A DNA stretch of 6,361 nucleotides, taken from assembly GCA_003484265.1 (NCBI GenBank), contig DNDO01000246.1:1-6361 (forward strand). The letters run 5' to 3'. This DNA is from Anaerolineae bacterium. GTDB lineage: Bacteria > Chloroflexota > Anaerolineae > Anaerolineales > Villigracilaceae. Below, in pieces: positions 1 to 5,483 of the stretch; position 1 is the first letter of the stretch; the number at the start of each line of letters is the position of its first letter. The translations under genes were made by a program, and so were the position numbers. The notes under the pieces were generated by a model, which was not told where the DNA came from, ran no database searches, and worked only from the letters and a program-made list of their open reading frames with translations.

Positions 1-983
1 GCCGCGAGCATGGCACTATAACGCGGCGGCTCTTCTTCAAAAATATACGTGACGGGCGAGACAATGATGCCGCTGCCGCCGATGCTGCGAAGTTCGGTGA
101 TCGCTTGCGGAAGGCGGCTGCGCTGAACAACGATGCTGACCGAGTGCCAGCCTTGATCCGACTCGCGCGTGACGATGGGGCTGATGGTGGGACCCTGCAA
201 TCCGCCCACCGATGTCTGCGTGAAGAGTTTGGACGCAATCGCTTCTGGACTGCGCCCGCGCATGTTCGCGATGACGAGCAGATTTTCCTTCGCCCGCAGA
301 TGCGCTTCGATGTACTCAAGCAATCGTCGTGCCATTTCGAGAGATTTGGGATTCTCCTTCAGGCTCTTACGATTCGCAATCAGCGCGGCTTGCGAAGGTT
401 GGATAAGACCATCTGGCAAGGCTCGCAGACGATTGTCTTTGAGCGTTTGACCCGATGAAACCAGATCGGAGATGATGTCTGCATAACCAATTGTCGGTGC
501 GGTTTCAAGCGTGCCTTCCGCGGAGATCAGTGTGTGTTGAATATCATGTTGCTTGAGGAAGCGTTCTGTGAGGACGGGAAACTTGGTTGCCACGCGCAAC
601 GGACGGTTAATTGTTCTTGAATATTTTTTGAGCGACGAAGTGTCGATAACATCCGTCCACGATTCAGGGATAGCCAATTTGAGGGCACAATGACCGAATC
701 CAAGCGCGTCATGCAGAACAATGATGTCACCATTGCCACCTCGCTTCTCTTCGAGCACGTCAATGCCTGTTATGCCAAAGTCCACAGAGCCTTGCCTCAC
801 ACTGACGACGATATCGGCAGGGCGTTGGAAGATGATTCCCAATTCGGGTAGCGACGGTACTTGCGCTTCATATTGCCGCGGATTCGGCTTGAAGACGCGC
901 AGTCCTGTTTCCGCGAGGAAATCTAGCGCGTCTCTTTCGAGTCGCCCCTTCGAGGGGAGGGAGAGTCGGATGGGTTGGGTCAT
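1..983 (-). CDS. hisG: ATP phosphoribosyltransferase, long form (3'-truncated by window edge)
   Basis: HisG catalyses the first committed step of histidine synthesis, joining ATP and PRPP to give phosphoribosyl-ATP in the cytoplasm. The frame is open for 327 codons from the ATG at 983 to the left edge with no stop. Visible landmarks are the N-terminal LSLPSKGRL (residues 7-15), the PADIVVSVRQGSVDFGITG stretch (55-73), and the complete family signature E160-x5-G-Y-A-D-I-I-S-D-L-V-S-S-G-Q-T-L181, which forms the PRPP-binding loop. Residues from about 215 onward look like the C-terminal ACT-like regulatory domain of the long form, which in this family binds histidine for feedback inhibition without needing HisZ. 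The protein reaches IFEEEPPRYSAML, so probably only a few residues are missing. AAGGA at 990-994 lies six bases before the ATG. An attenuator lies upstream (1062-1245), so both enzyme and transcript appear histidine-controlled. Other his genes would be expected beyond the left edge. Confidence 0.95.
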   Translation of the reverse strand, partial: MTQPIRLSLPSKGRLERDALDFLAETGLRVFKPNPRQYEAQVPSLPELGIIFQRPADIVVSVRQGSVDFGITGIDVLEEKRGGNGDIIVLHDALGFGHCALKLAIPESWTDVIDTSSLKKYSRTINRPLRVATKFPVLTERFLKQHDIQHTLISAEGTLETAPTIGYADIISDLVSSGQTLKDNRLRALPDGLIQPSQAALIANRKSLKENPKSLEMARRLLEYIEAHLRAKENLLVIANMRGRSPEAIASKLFTQTSVGGLQGPTISPIVTRESDQGWHSVSIVVQRSRLPQAITELRSIGGSGIIVSPVTYIFEEEPPRYSAMLA

Positions 984-1013
984 AAGGGTTCCTTTTCAAG
1001 TTTGCTTCGGTGG

Positions 1014-1050
1014 TCTCGATACGCCGCTTCGCTGCAGTCGGCCTCCGAGA
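1014..1050. repeat. Imperfect inverted repeat in the hisG 5' leader
   Basis: TCTCG at 1014-1018 is matched by CGAGA at 1046-1050, and the interior contains a second G+C-rich hairpin (GCCG/CGGC arms with a one-base bulge). The unit lies between the attenuator terminator and the hisG ribosome-binding site. It resembles short dispersed palindromes of the REP type, but only one copy is visible here, so dispersal cannot be shown. It could instead be an mRNA-stabilising or spacer hairpin in the read-through transcript. Confidence 0.35.
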
Positions 1051-1061
1051 ATAAATTAAAC

Positions 1062-1089
1062 AAAAAAGCCCCGACGCAAGGTCGGGGCT
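1062..1089 (-). terminator. Intrinsic terminator of the his attenuator
   Basis: On the minus strand a perfect 9-bp stem (AGCCCCGAC / GTCGGGGCT) closes a 5-base loop (CTTGC) and is followed directly by a T-tract ending in TTTTTG. The poly-A lies on the left on the plus strand, so the terminator acts on leftward transcription. It sits 78 bp upstream of the hisG start and 24 bp after the leader-peptide stop, the position expected for an attenuator rather than for the end of an operon. Its 5' arm (1080-1089) can also pair with an upstream leader segment. Confidence 0.9.
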
Positions 1090-1165
1090 AAATGAGACAA
1101 GATACGGTTCCTGCTAACTTTTCTCAGCAGGTATGCGCACAGATGCCTCCCGACCAAGCGGGGGT
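1080..1165 (-). promoter_or_regulatory. His attenuator: protector and antiterminator RNA arms
   Basis: Three arms are visible on the minus-strand RNA. Arm 1, CCCCCG (1164-1159), lies just after the leader's His codons. Arm 2, GGTCGGG (1155-1149), can pair with arm 1 (CCCG/CGGG, 4 bp, loop CTTGGT) or, with 7 perfect pairs, with CCCGACC (1086-1080) in the terminator's 5' arm (arm 3). Arm 4 is the terminator's 3' arm (1075-1067). A ribosome stalled on the last His codons would cover arm 1, freeing arm 2 to capture arm 3 and block termination. A ribosome moving on would let 1:2 and 3:4 form. A separate CCTGCT/AGCAGG hairpin (1131-1110) overlaps the leader's stop codon. The 1:2 stem is short, so the folding balance is an inference. 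Confidence 0.75.
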
Positions 1166-1206
1166 TGAATGTGATGATGATGCAAGTGTGCGAAAGAGTT
1201 CTTCAT
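1114..1206 (-). CDS. hisL: His operon leader peptide (30 codons)
   Basis: This small ORF (ATG at 1206, TAG at 1116-1114) encodes MKNSFAHLHHHHIQPPLGRE followed by ASVRIPAEKS. Five of the six residues 7-12 are histidine (codons CAC TTG CAT CAT CAT CAC, 1188-1171), a density that is very unlikely by chance directly upstream of hisG. Its role is as a sensor: when charged tRNA-His is scarce the ribosome stalls on these codons and changes the fold of the downstream RNA; the peptide itself probably has no function. Codons 15-16 (CCC CCG) form attenuator arm 1 and codons 18-20 hold arm 2, so the coding sequence doubles as the switch. No Shine-Dalgarno sequence precedes the ATG, and the predicted transcript starts about four bases upstream, pointing to near-leaderless initiation. 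The symbol follows enterobacterial naming by role, not homology. Confidence 0.85.
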   Translation of the reverse strand: MKNSFAHLHHHHIQPPLGREASVRIPAEKS

Positions 1207-1216
1207 GTTGAGCGGT

Positions 1217-1245
1217 ATTCTATGACGGTACAAGGAATGAGTCAA
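1217..1245 (-). promoter_or_regulatory. Sigma-70-type promoter of the his operon
   Basis: On the minus strand TTGACT (1245-1240) and TAGAAT (1222-1217) are separated by exactly 17 bp, five matches of six to the consensus in each box. The expected start of transcription is near 1210, about four bases before the leader-peptide ATG at 1206. The -35 box begins 37 bp after the stop of the preceding methyltransferase gene, so his transcription can start independently of the upstream operon. Confidence 0.8.
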
Positions 1246-1278
1246 GGGAGAATTAACCTGATGATGAAATAACTCCCT
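1245..1278 (-). repeat. Inverted repeat between the ubiE-like gene and the his promoter
   Basis: AGGGAG (1278-1273) and CTCCCT (1250-1245) form an inverted repeat, extendable by TTA/TAA across a two-base bulge. It starts just after the methyltransferase stop and its second arm touches the -35 box of the his promoter. There is no T-tract, so it is not a standard intrinsic terminator; it might be a 3'-end stabilising hairpin or a regulator site overlapping the -35 box. The assignment is open. Confidence 0.3.
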
Positions 1279-1281
1279 CCA

Positions 1282-2022
1282 TCAATAAGGTTTGCGAGCA
1301 ATATGGATGGCGACAATCCCCAGTGACAGCCTCTGGAAGGAGACATCAACAAAACCCAGAGATAGAATTTCGTCAGCGAGGGCTTCCGCGCTTGGAAATT
1401 TTTCGATGCCGTTGAGCAGATATTTATAAGCCGATGTGTCTCCTCTCGTCGCAATCCAGCCAATGACCGGCATGCAGATATGCATATATTTCAGGTACAG
1501 GTCATGAAGCCAGGTCCATGGAATATTTGATGCCTCCAGCACGACCAGTCTGCCGCCTGGTCGTAAAACTCTCATTACTTCTTGCAAGACTTGTTCGCGT
1601 TCACATATCTTGAGTCCCAATGAAATGGAATATAAATCCACGCTAGCAGTGGCGATTTCAGGAATTGAATGAGCATCCAGGACTTGAAAGACAATTTTGG
1701 TTTCAGATTTCAGACGTTGTTGAGCAATCGCAAGCATTTGAGGGCTTATATCGGACGCAATGATCGTCTGGTGTGGTTCAAGCTTTTTGCGGTGTATAAC
1801 ACGCAGGATAATGTCCCCGGTTCCGGTTGCACAATCCAGTAATTGAGACCAGGATTCTCTTGCAATCAATCTGGCAACTCTTCGTTTCCATAAACGGTGA
1901 ATTCCAATACTGAATAAATCACTCAGTATATTGTAACGAGCCGCAATTCTTCCAAAGACATCATCTTGTTGAGTATAAAATCCGGCGGCATTTTTCGCAT
2001 TAAACCTTTCTTCGACGGTCAT
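1282..2022 (-). CDS. UbiE/MenG-family SAM-dependent C-methyltransferase
   Basis: The 246-residue product has the length of UbiE/COQ5/MenG enzymes, which methylate the ring of demethylmenaquinone or a ubiquinone precursor using SAM. Visible landmarks are FGRIAARYNILSDLFSIGIH (23-42), close to the first UbiE signature with L-S in place of the usual M-N; the SAM-binding loop LLDCATGTGDI (61-71); acidic D91 after strand 2; RVLRPGGRLVVLE (151-163), the second signature region; and a C-terminal FPSAEALADEILSLGF followed by GIVAIH. The usual FGLRNV loop reads LGLKIC (135-140), so substrate specificity is less certain than the family assignment. It starts 24 bp after the exonuclease gene; AAAGG lies 11 bases before the ATG, a weak site. 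It is therefore probably the last gene of the five-gene operon. Its codons look visibly richer in A+T than those of hisG. No other quinone gene is seen nearby. Confidence 0.85.
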   Translation of the reverse strand: MTVEERFNAKNAAGFYTQQDDVFGRIAARYNILSDLFSIGIHRLWKRRVARLIARESWSQLLDCATGTGDIILRVIHRKKLEPHQTIIASDISPQMLAIAQQRLKSETKIVFQVLDAHSIPEIATASVDLYSISLGLKICEREQVLQEVMRVLRPGGRLVVLEASNIPWTWLHDLYLKYMHICMPVIGWIATRGDTSAYKYLLNGIEKFPSAEALADEILSLGFVDVSFQRLSLGIVAIHIARKPY

Positions 2023-2046
2023 GGTATAGATAACCTTTGATTGGTT

Positions 2047-2919
2047 TTACGAACGCCACTTTGTAACCCGTTCTGGGATTCGACTCTCCCCCACTTCTTC
2101 ACATAACTTCTTCAAGCGTGGATAAGCCCCCTGCCATTTCAGGTCGGTGAGCGTCTCTTTCAGTGGAACGTCTTTGCGGAGAGTGGATAATTCCCTAAAC
2201 AGCAACGCATCTTCATAATTTTCCTGAAGATTATTTAGTAGAGTGGTAGCACGCCCCAACGTCAACGGGAGTTTCTTCGGGTCTTTGGGAATGGACTCGA
2301 TGTGTTTGAACTTTGCTAGAACAGTCGCAACGGTTTTCGCCCCCCATCCCTTGATACCCGGGTAACCGTCCGCTGAGTCACCGACGAGGGCAAGATAATC
2401 GGGAATCGATTCGGGACTCACACCGAATTTTTCGACGACACCTTTTTCATCCAGCAGGATCTCCCTGCGGCGATCCCAGCAAACGACTCGATTACCATCC
2501 ACCATTTGCGTCAGATCCTTGTCCACCGAACAGATGACGACCTGCTCAATGGATTTGACTTTCTTGAACCGTTCCACTGCCGTCGCAATTGCATCGTCCG
2601 CCTCGAACTTGACCATGGGCCAAATTACCAGTCCCAAAGCGGACACCATCTTTTCAGCCAACTCGAATTGGTTCAAAATGACAGGGTCAACGCCTTCGCT
2701 CGATTTGTAACCCGCATACATCTTGTTGCGAAACGACTCGATCACATGGTCGAACGCGACCGCGACATGAGTCACTTCAGGGTCGGAGAGGAGCAGCATC
2801 ATGCTGCGGACAAGTCCGAGCGTGGCGCCGATCTCCAATCCATCAGGCGTCTGCTTCGGCGGCGCGCCAAAATGCGCGCGGAAAAGTTCATATGTACCGT
2901 CAACAAGGTGGATTTTCAT
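2047..2919 (-). CDS. Stand-alone 5'-3' exonuclease (PIN/FEN type, Pol I N-terminal-domain homologue)
   Basis: The 290-residue protein matches the 5' nuclease domain of DNA polymerase I without a polymerase; such enzymes remove 5' flaps and RNA primers using two metal ions. In order: VDGTYELFRAHF with metal ligand D7, VAFD57, basic clamp residues R64-N-K-M-Y and YK72, EADD (106-109), SVDKD (131-135), and GDSADGYPG (180-188) with D181 and D184, followed by an H3TH DNA-binding segment GIKGWGAKTV (188-197). All catalytic acidic positions are present. Most Pol I proteins have GDSSDN where this has GDSADG. The ATG at 2919 is preferred: it overlaps the previous stop as ATGA, has GGAG at 2930-2933 ten bases upstream, and starts directly at the first beta strand. 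A GTG at 2928 is in frame but only one base from that GGAG. Coupling to the HhH-HEAT gene suggests a joint role in DNA processing, which is an inference. Confidence 0.92.
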   Translation of the reverse strand: MKIHLVDGTYELFRAHFGAPPKQTPDGLEIGATLGLVRSMMLLLSDPEVTHVAVAFDHVIESFRNKMYAGYKSSEGVDPVILNQFELAEKMVSALGLVIWPMVKFEADDAIATAVERFKKVKSIEQVVICSVDKDLTQMVDGNRVVCWDRRREILLDEKGVVEKFGVSPESIPDYLALVGDSADGYPGIKGWGAKTVATVLAKFKHIESIPKDPKKLPLTLGRATTLLNNLQENYEDALLFRELSTLRKDVPLKETLTDLKWQGAYPRLKKLCEEVGESRIPERVTKWRS

Positions 2920-3686
2920 TTTGTCCACACTCCTGCATACTTCTTTTTATACTTCATATCCTTTTCCAACTCGATCAGTCCCAACGCCTTCTCTTTGATC
3001 TCGCTGGAGGTGGTGGCCTCAAATAAGTTTTTCAACCCGACAAGAATGTCATAGCGGATGAGAGATCCGTTCTTTTCCTCGACGCATTCCTGATACCGTT
3101 TCTCCAATCCTTTCACGACCATGACCTGTTGATTCTTGCCGCCCAACCCCACCTTCCAAATGGATTGTAAACAATGCCGAGCCGTAACGAACTTTTCATC
3201 CTTTGTCACATTCAGCAGTTTATCGAAATCCTTGAACATCCTGCCTTTTGGGTCGCTTTTGGCGAGGTTCGCGAGTAGTTGCGATGAAATCGCACGGACG
3301 TGGTTATCCTTGTGGGTCAAGCCTTCGACCAACTCGTCCCATGCCTCATACGCCCAGCCAACGGGCTTTTCAGTTTTTTCCATAAGAGCGTAATAGGCTT
3401 TATTTTGCGACTCTCCATCCTCCGAACGGATGTTGTCAAAGTGTGTACGGATTGTCTTGTCCATTGTGCCTGACTTCGTTGATTTTCGAAATGACCAACC
3501 CTTTGACTTTAAATCCTCGCGCAGGATTCGAACTGCCTTTTGCCCTATACCATGTAATTGCAAAAGCTCCTCTTCGGTCACAGCGGTCAGTTGTTTGAGC
3601 GTGGTGATGCCGACGCTTGCCAATGCACGCTGGGCAGGCGCACCAATTTTGGGAAGGTCACTTTTATCTTGAGAGTCTTTCGTCAT
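2916..3686 (-). CDS. HhH-HEAT repeat protein, putative DNA-binding
   Basis: This 256-residue protein has two parts. Residues 11-66 resemble the paired helix-hairpin-helix fold of the RNA polymerase alpha C-terminal domain (LPKIGAPAQRALASVGI, then LLQLHGIGQKAVRILRED), which normally binds DNA without sequence specificity or mediates protein contacts. Residues 75-256 form an all-helical block that reads as HEAT-like repeats (for example AYEAWDELVEGLTHKDNHVR, and ISSQLLANLAKSDPKGRM), rich in lysine. No catalytic motif is seen. The junction is a lysine/serine linker followed by M75, which may be the start of an ancestral stand-alone HEAT protein. The gene overlaps the MFS stop as ATGA and has a strong GGAG at 3694-3697, seven bases before the ATG; its own stop overlaps the exonuclease start in the same way. 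AlkD-type glycosylases are precedents for HEAT proteins acting on DNA, but no glycosylase residues are identifiable. Function is unknown. Confidence 0.8.
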   Translation of the reverse strand: MTKDSQDKSDLPKIGAPAQRALASVGITTLKQLTAVTEEELLQLHGIGQKAVRILREDLKSKGWSFRKSTKSGTMDKTIRTHFDNIRSEDGESQNKAYYALMEKTEKPVGWAYEAWDELVEGLTHKDNHVRAISSQLLANLAKSDPKGRMFKDFDKLLNVTKDEKFVTARHCLQSIWKVGLGGKNQQVMVVKGLEKRYQECVEEKNGSLIRYDILVGLKNLFEATTSSEIKEKALGLIELEKDMKYKKKYAGVWTK

Positions 3687-5011
3687 GCGGGTTCTCCTTC
3701 GGGCAAAACGAGAGACTCACTTTCTTCCATGTAACGCTGTGAAAGCAAGCCGTAGTATTTCGTGTTCATTGCGATGAGAGTCACGATCAAGCCAATGATA
3801 CCCGTTACGGTGAAGACGAGGGCAATGCCGCGGTCGGCTCCCGTGCCGAACCAACCACCGATCAGCTCAACGCCTGCGCCGACGGTCATGAAGGGGATGA
3901 AAAATAATTCGGTAACAGGACCAATCATAAAGGTCGTCAAAGGCGAGGCGGACATCTCCACGCTTTGGGCAAATCCGAATACACGTCCCTGCCTTTCGAG
4001 CGGGACAACCTTCTGAAGGATGGTATGTTCTGCCGCTTCAATAAATGGAATAACGCTCAAGTAAATAAACATGCCAGCAGCAAGGAGAATAATGGATGGT
4101 TGGATGGTAAATAAACTGCTTACAATCCAAATGATAATGTTGGCGGCAAACATTGCCCACAATGGATTTTTACCCAGACCAAATTTTGCGATGAAAAGCC
4201 CGCCCACGATAAACCCGCAACTGAGAACAGCAAAAAGCACGCCCCACACCTGGACCGAAACCAGCGACAGTCCATAGGCATCCATCAAGCCCATGAACAC
4301 GCCGCCCAAAAAGTTATTGAAGGTACTGAAGAAGATCAACGCGATCAGCCCAGGGATGGCAACGACGACCGCAAACGTGCCGCGCAGGTCCACTTTGGGA
4401 GGCTGACCTTCGAGATGCACGATCTCTTTCTCTGGAATTTCCGTGAAGAAGAGATGCGCGATAGAAAGAGTCATTACGACCATCGCAAGAATCAGGACGA
4501 GGTACATGCCCGAATGACCGACGAGGAATCCGCTGATGGCGGAGGTGATAAGGAAGATGACACCCGTCGTTGTGCCGACGAGACCATTGGCTTTGTCACG
4601 TGAATCTTCGGGGATGAGAATGGTGACCAATGTTGGCAATGCAATGCTGCGGAGGTTGCCTGCGATCACGCCGAGCAGAAGCATTGGGACGAACATCCAC
4701 AATATGGGACTAGCGGCATTCTTCCATGTTTCGGCGGGCGTGGAGAGATAAACCACGAATCCAATCGAGTAAATGATCAGCGAGACAAAACCCGAAAGGA
4801 GCATGACATTCTTTTTCTTATTATGGTCAACGAGGCTTCCGAACCAAATGCCTGAAACCGCCACAGCGACAAGATAGATTCCCGACACGACGGAGGTTGC
4901 TGTCACAGACCGCGTTTCAAGATAGATGAAAAATATCAGCGCAAACCAGACGGTCATGTTGGTGACGTTGGCGAGCAGGGTGTTGGCAAGAATTTGATAA
5001 AAGGTTTTCAT
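3683..5011 (-). CDS. MFS permease, drug-efflux-like, 12 predicted membrane helices
   Basis: A 442-residue inner-membrane protein with about 12 hydrophobic helices in two halves, split by a polar loop at 191-212. MFS motif A is recognisable after helix 2 as GSLVDHNKKKNVM (58-70; G58, D62, basic cluster). The second half holds PLERQGRVFGFAQSVE (337-352), typical of the macrolide/multidrug exporter-like branch of proton-driven MFS carriers. The loop around 375-394 (GAGVELIGGWFGTGADRG) is longer than usual between late helices. The substrate cannot be read from sequence; export of small hydrophobic compounds is an inference. The ATG at 5011 is fixed by an in-frame TAG five codons upstream; only a modest AGG (5023-5025) precedes it at 11 bases, with a stronger AAGGAG further up near 5037-5042. 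It lies 34 bp after the VOC gene and its stop overlaps the start of the HhH-HEAT gene (ATGA). Confidence 0.9.
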   Translation of the reverse strand: MKTFYQILANTLLANVTNMTVWFALIFFIYLETRSVTATSVVSGIYLVAVAVSGIWFGSLVDHNKKKNVMLLSGFVSLIIYSIGFVVYLSTPAETWKNAASPILWMFVPMLLLGVIAGNLRSIALPTLVTILIPEDSRDKANGLVGTTTGVIFLITSAISGFLVGHSGMYLVLILAMVVMTLSIAHLFFTEIPEKEIVHLEGQPPKVDLRGTFAVVVAIPGLIALIFFSTFNNFLGGVFMGLMDAYGLSLVSVQVWGVLFAVLSCGFIVGGLFIAKFGLGKNPLWAMFAANIIIWIVSSLFTIQPSIILLAAGMFIYLSVIPFIEAAEHTILQKVVPLERQGRVFGFAQSVEMSASPLTTFMIGPVTELFFIPFMTVGAGVELIGGWFGTGADRGIALVFTVTGIIGLIVTLIAMNTKYYGLLSQRYMEESESLVLPEGEPA

Positions 5012-5045
5012 GCGAGTTGTTACCTATAAAGGAATTCTCCTTCTA

Positions 5046-5408
5046 TTACGGCATCGGAGTGATTAGTTGAAAGAAATTGCCGTCCGGGTCAGCCAGTGTC
5101 GCAATCCATCCGCCTCCCATTTCATAAGGCTCGCGGATAACAGTTGCGCCAAGCGATTTGATTCGCTCGAACCCTTCTTTGACTTGGGTGGTCTCGAAGT
5201 TCAACATTACTCGTCCAGGGTCCTTAGACTTGCCTCCCATTTCGGAATGCTCCAGAATGGAAAAGTAGTATCCGCTTCCCACCTGCCAGCCAAAGAATCC
5301 ATTTTCAGGATCAACCATGTCTGCTGGCTTACCCAACACTTTTTCATAAAAGTCCGCCAGCGCTTTGAGTTGTTTCGTTCCGATCATGATGGAATTCAGG
5401 TTTAACAT
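5046..5408 (-). CDS. VOC superfamily protein (glyoxalase/bleomycin-resistance fold)
   Basis: A 120-residue protein of typical single-chain VOC length with two beta-alpha-beta-beta-beta modules: module 1 spans MLNLNSIMIGTKQLKALADF to about FSILEHS (residue 55), module 2 spans GRVMLNFET (65-73) to the classic DPDGNFFQLITP (108-119). VOC proteins are usually dimeric and act as glyoxalases, dioxygenases, epimerases or antibiotic-binding proteins. The usual metal ligands of glyoxalase I are not conserved: no His is present in the first strand, and Q114 replaces the final Glu. A binding or sequestering role is therefore at least as likely as glyoxalase activity. The ATG at 5408 is preferred because GAAAGG (5418-5423) lies nine bases upstream; the in-frame ATG at 5417 abuts that site directly and would add three residues. 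It is the probable first gene of the operon, 34 bp ahead of the MFS gene, so a drug-binding/efflux pairing is possible. Confidence 0.85.
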   Translation of the reverse strand: MLNLNSIMIGTKQLKALADFYEKVLGKPADMVDPENGFFGWQVGSGYYFSILEHSEMGGKSKDPGRVMLNFETTQVKEGFERIKSLGATVIREPYEMGGGWIATLADPDGNFFQLITPMP

Positions 5409-5417
5409 TTCATACAT

Positions 5418-5483
5418 CCTTTCTTATCAATAAGTTTGTAAGTCATGGCAAATCTGCCTTATCAACATGGGCTCGATGTCTAG
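5418..5483 (-). promoter_or_regulatory. Intergenic region upstream of the VOC operon, with repeated CTTATCAA
   Basis: These 66 bp separate the cyclase-like gene from the VOC gene. On the plus strand CTTATCAA occurs at 5423-5430 and again at 5458-5465, 35 bp apart; the first copy is half of a near-perfect palindrome CTTATCAATAAG (5423-5434). A small GGCA/TGCC hairpin lies at 5447-5458 without a T-tract. On the minus strand the distal copy reads TTGATA and could act as a -35 box, but no good -10 box follows at the right distance. The region may hold the operon promoter or an operator, or the operon may be read through from the cyclase-like gene. Confidence 0.3.

Noticed and set aside
105..763. 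Several open frames within the hisG region on both strands
   Set aside because: The minus-strand frame from 983 reads as a full HisG with its signature, so these are shadow frames.
1062..1089. Terminator at the end of a plus-strand transcript
   Set aside because: The poly-A/T tract is on the left side, so it only works for leftward transcription, and no plus-strand gene precedes it.
1062..1210. T-box or metabolite riboswitch ahead of hisG
   Set aside because: The leader is too short for a T-box and no conserved T-box sequence is visible; the His-codon run explains regulation directly.
1245..1278. Intrinsic terminator after the ubiE-like gene
   Set aside because: The inverted repeat has a large interior and no T-tract, so it does not meet the usual criteria.
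1242..1463. Minus-strand 73-codon frame overlapping the end of the ubiE-like gene and the his promoter
   Set aside because: It is out of frame with the methyltransferase, whose C-terminal motifs continue to 1282, and has no ribosome-binding site.
2920..2928. GTG at 2928 as start of the exonuclease
   Set aside because: The GGAG motif is only one base away from it, whereas the ATG at 2919 is well spaced and forms an ATGA overlap.
2506..3054. Plus-strand open frame of 182 codons opposite the exonuclease and HhH-HEAT genes
   Set aside because: It lies antisense to two genes with clear family motifs, and its translation shows no recognisable domain or low-complexity pattern of a real protein.
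5409..5417. ATG at 5417 as start of the VOC gene
   Set aside because: It directly abuts the GAAAGG motif; the in-frame ATG at 5408 has a nine-base spacing. The three-residue difference does not affect the assignment.
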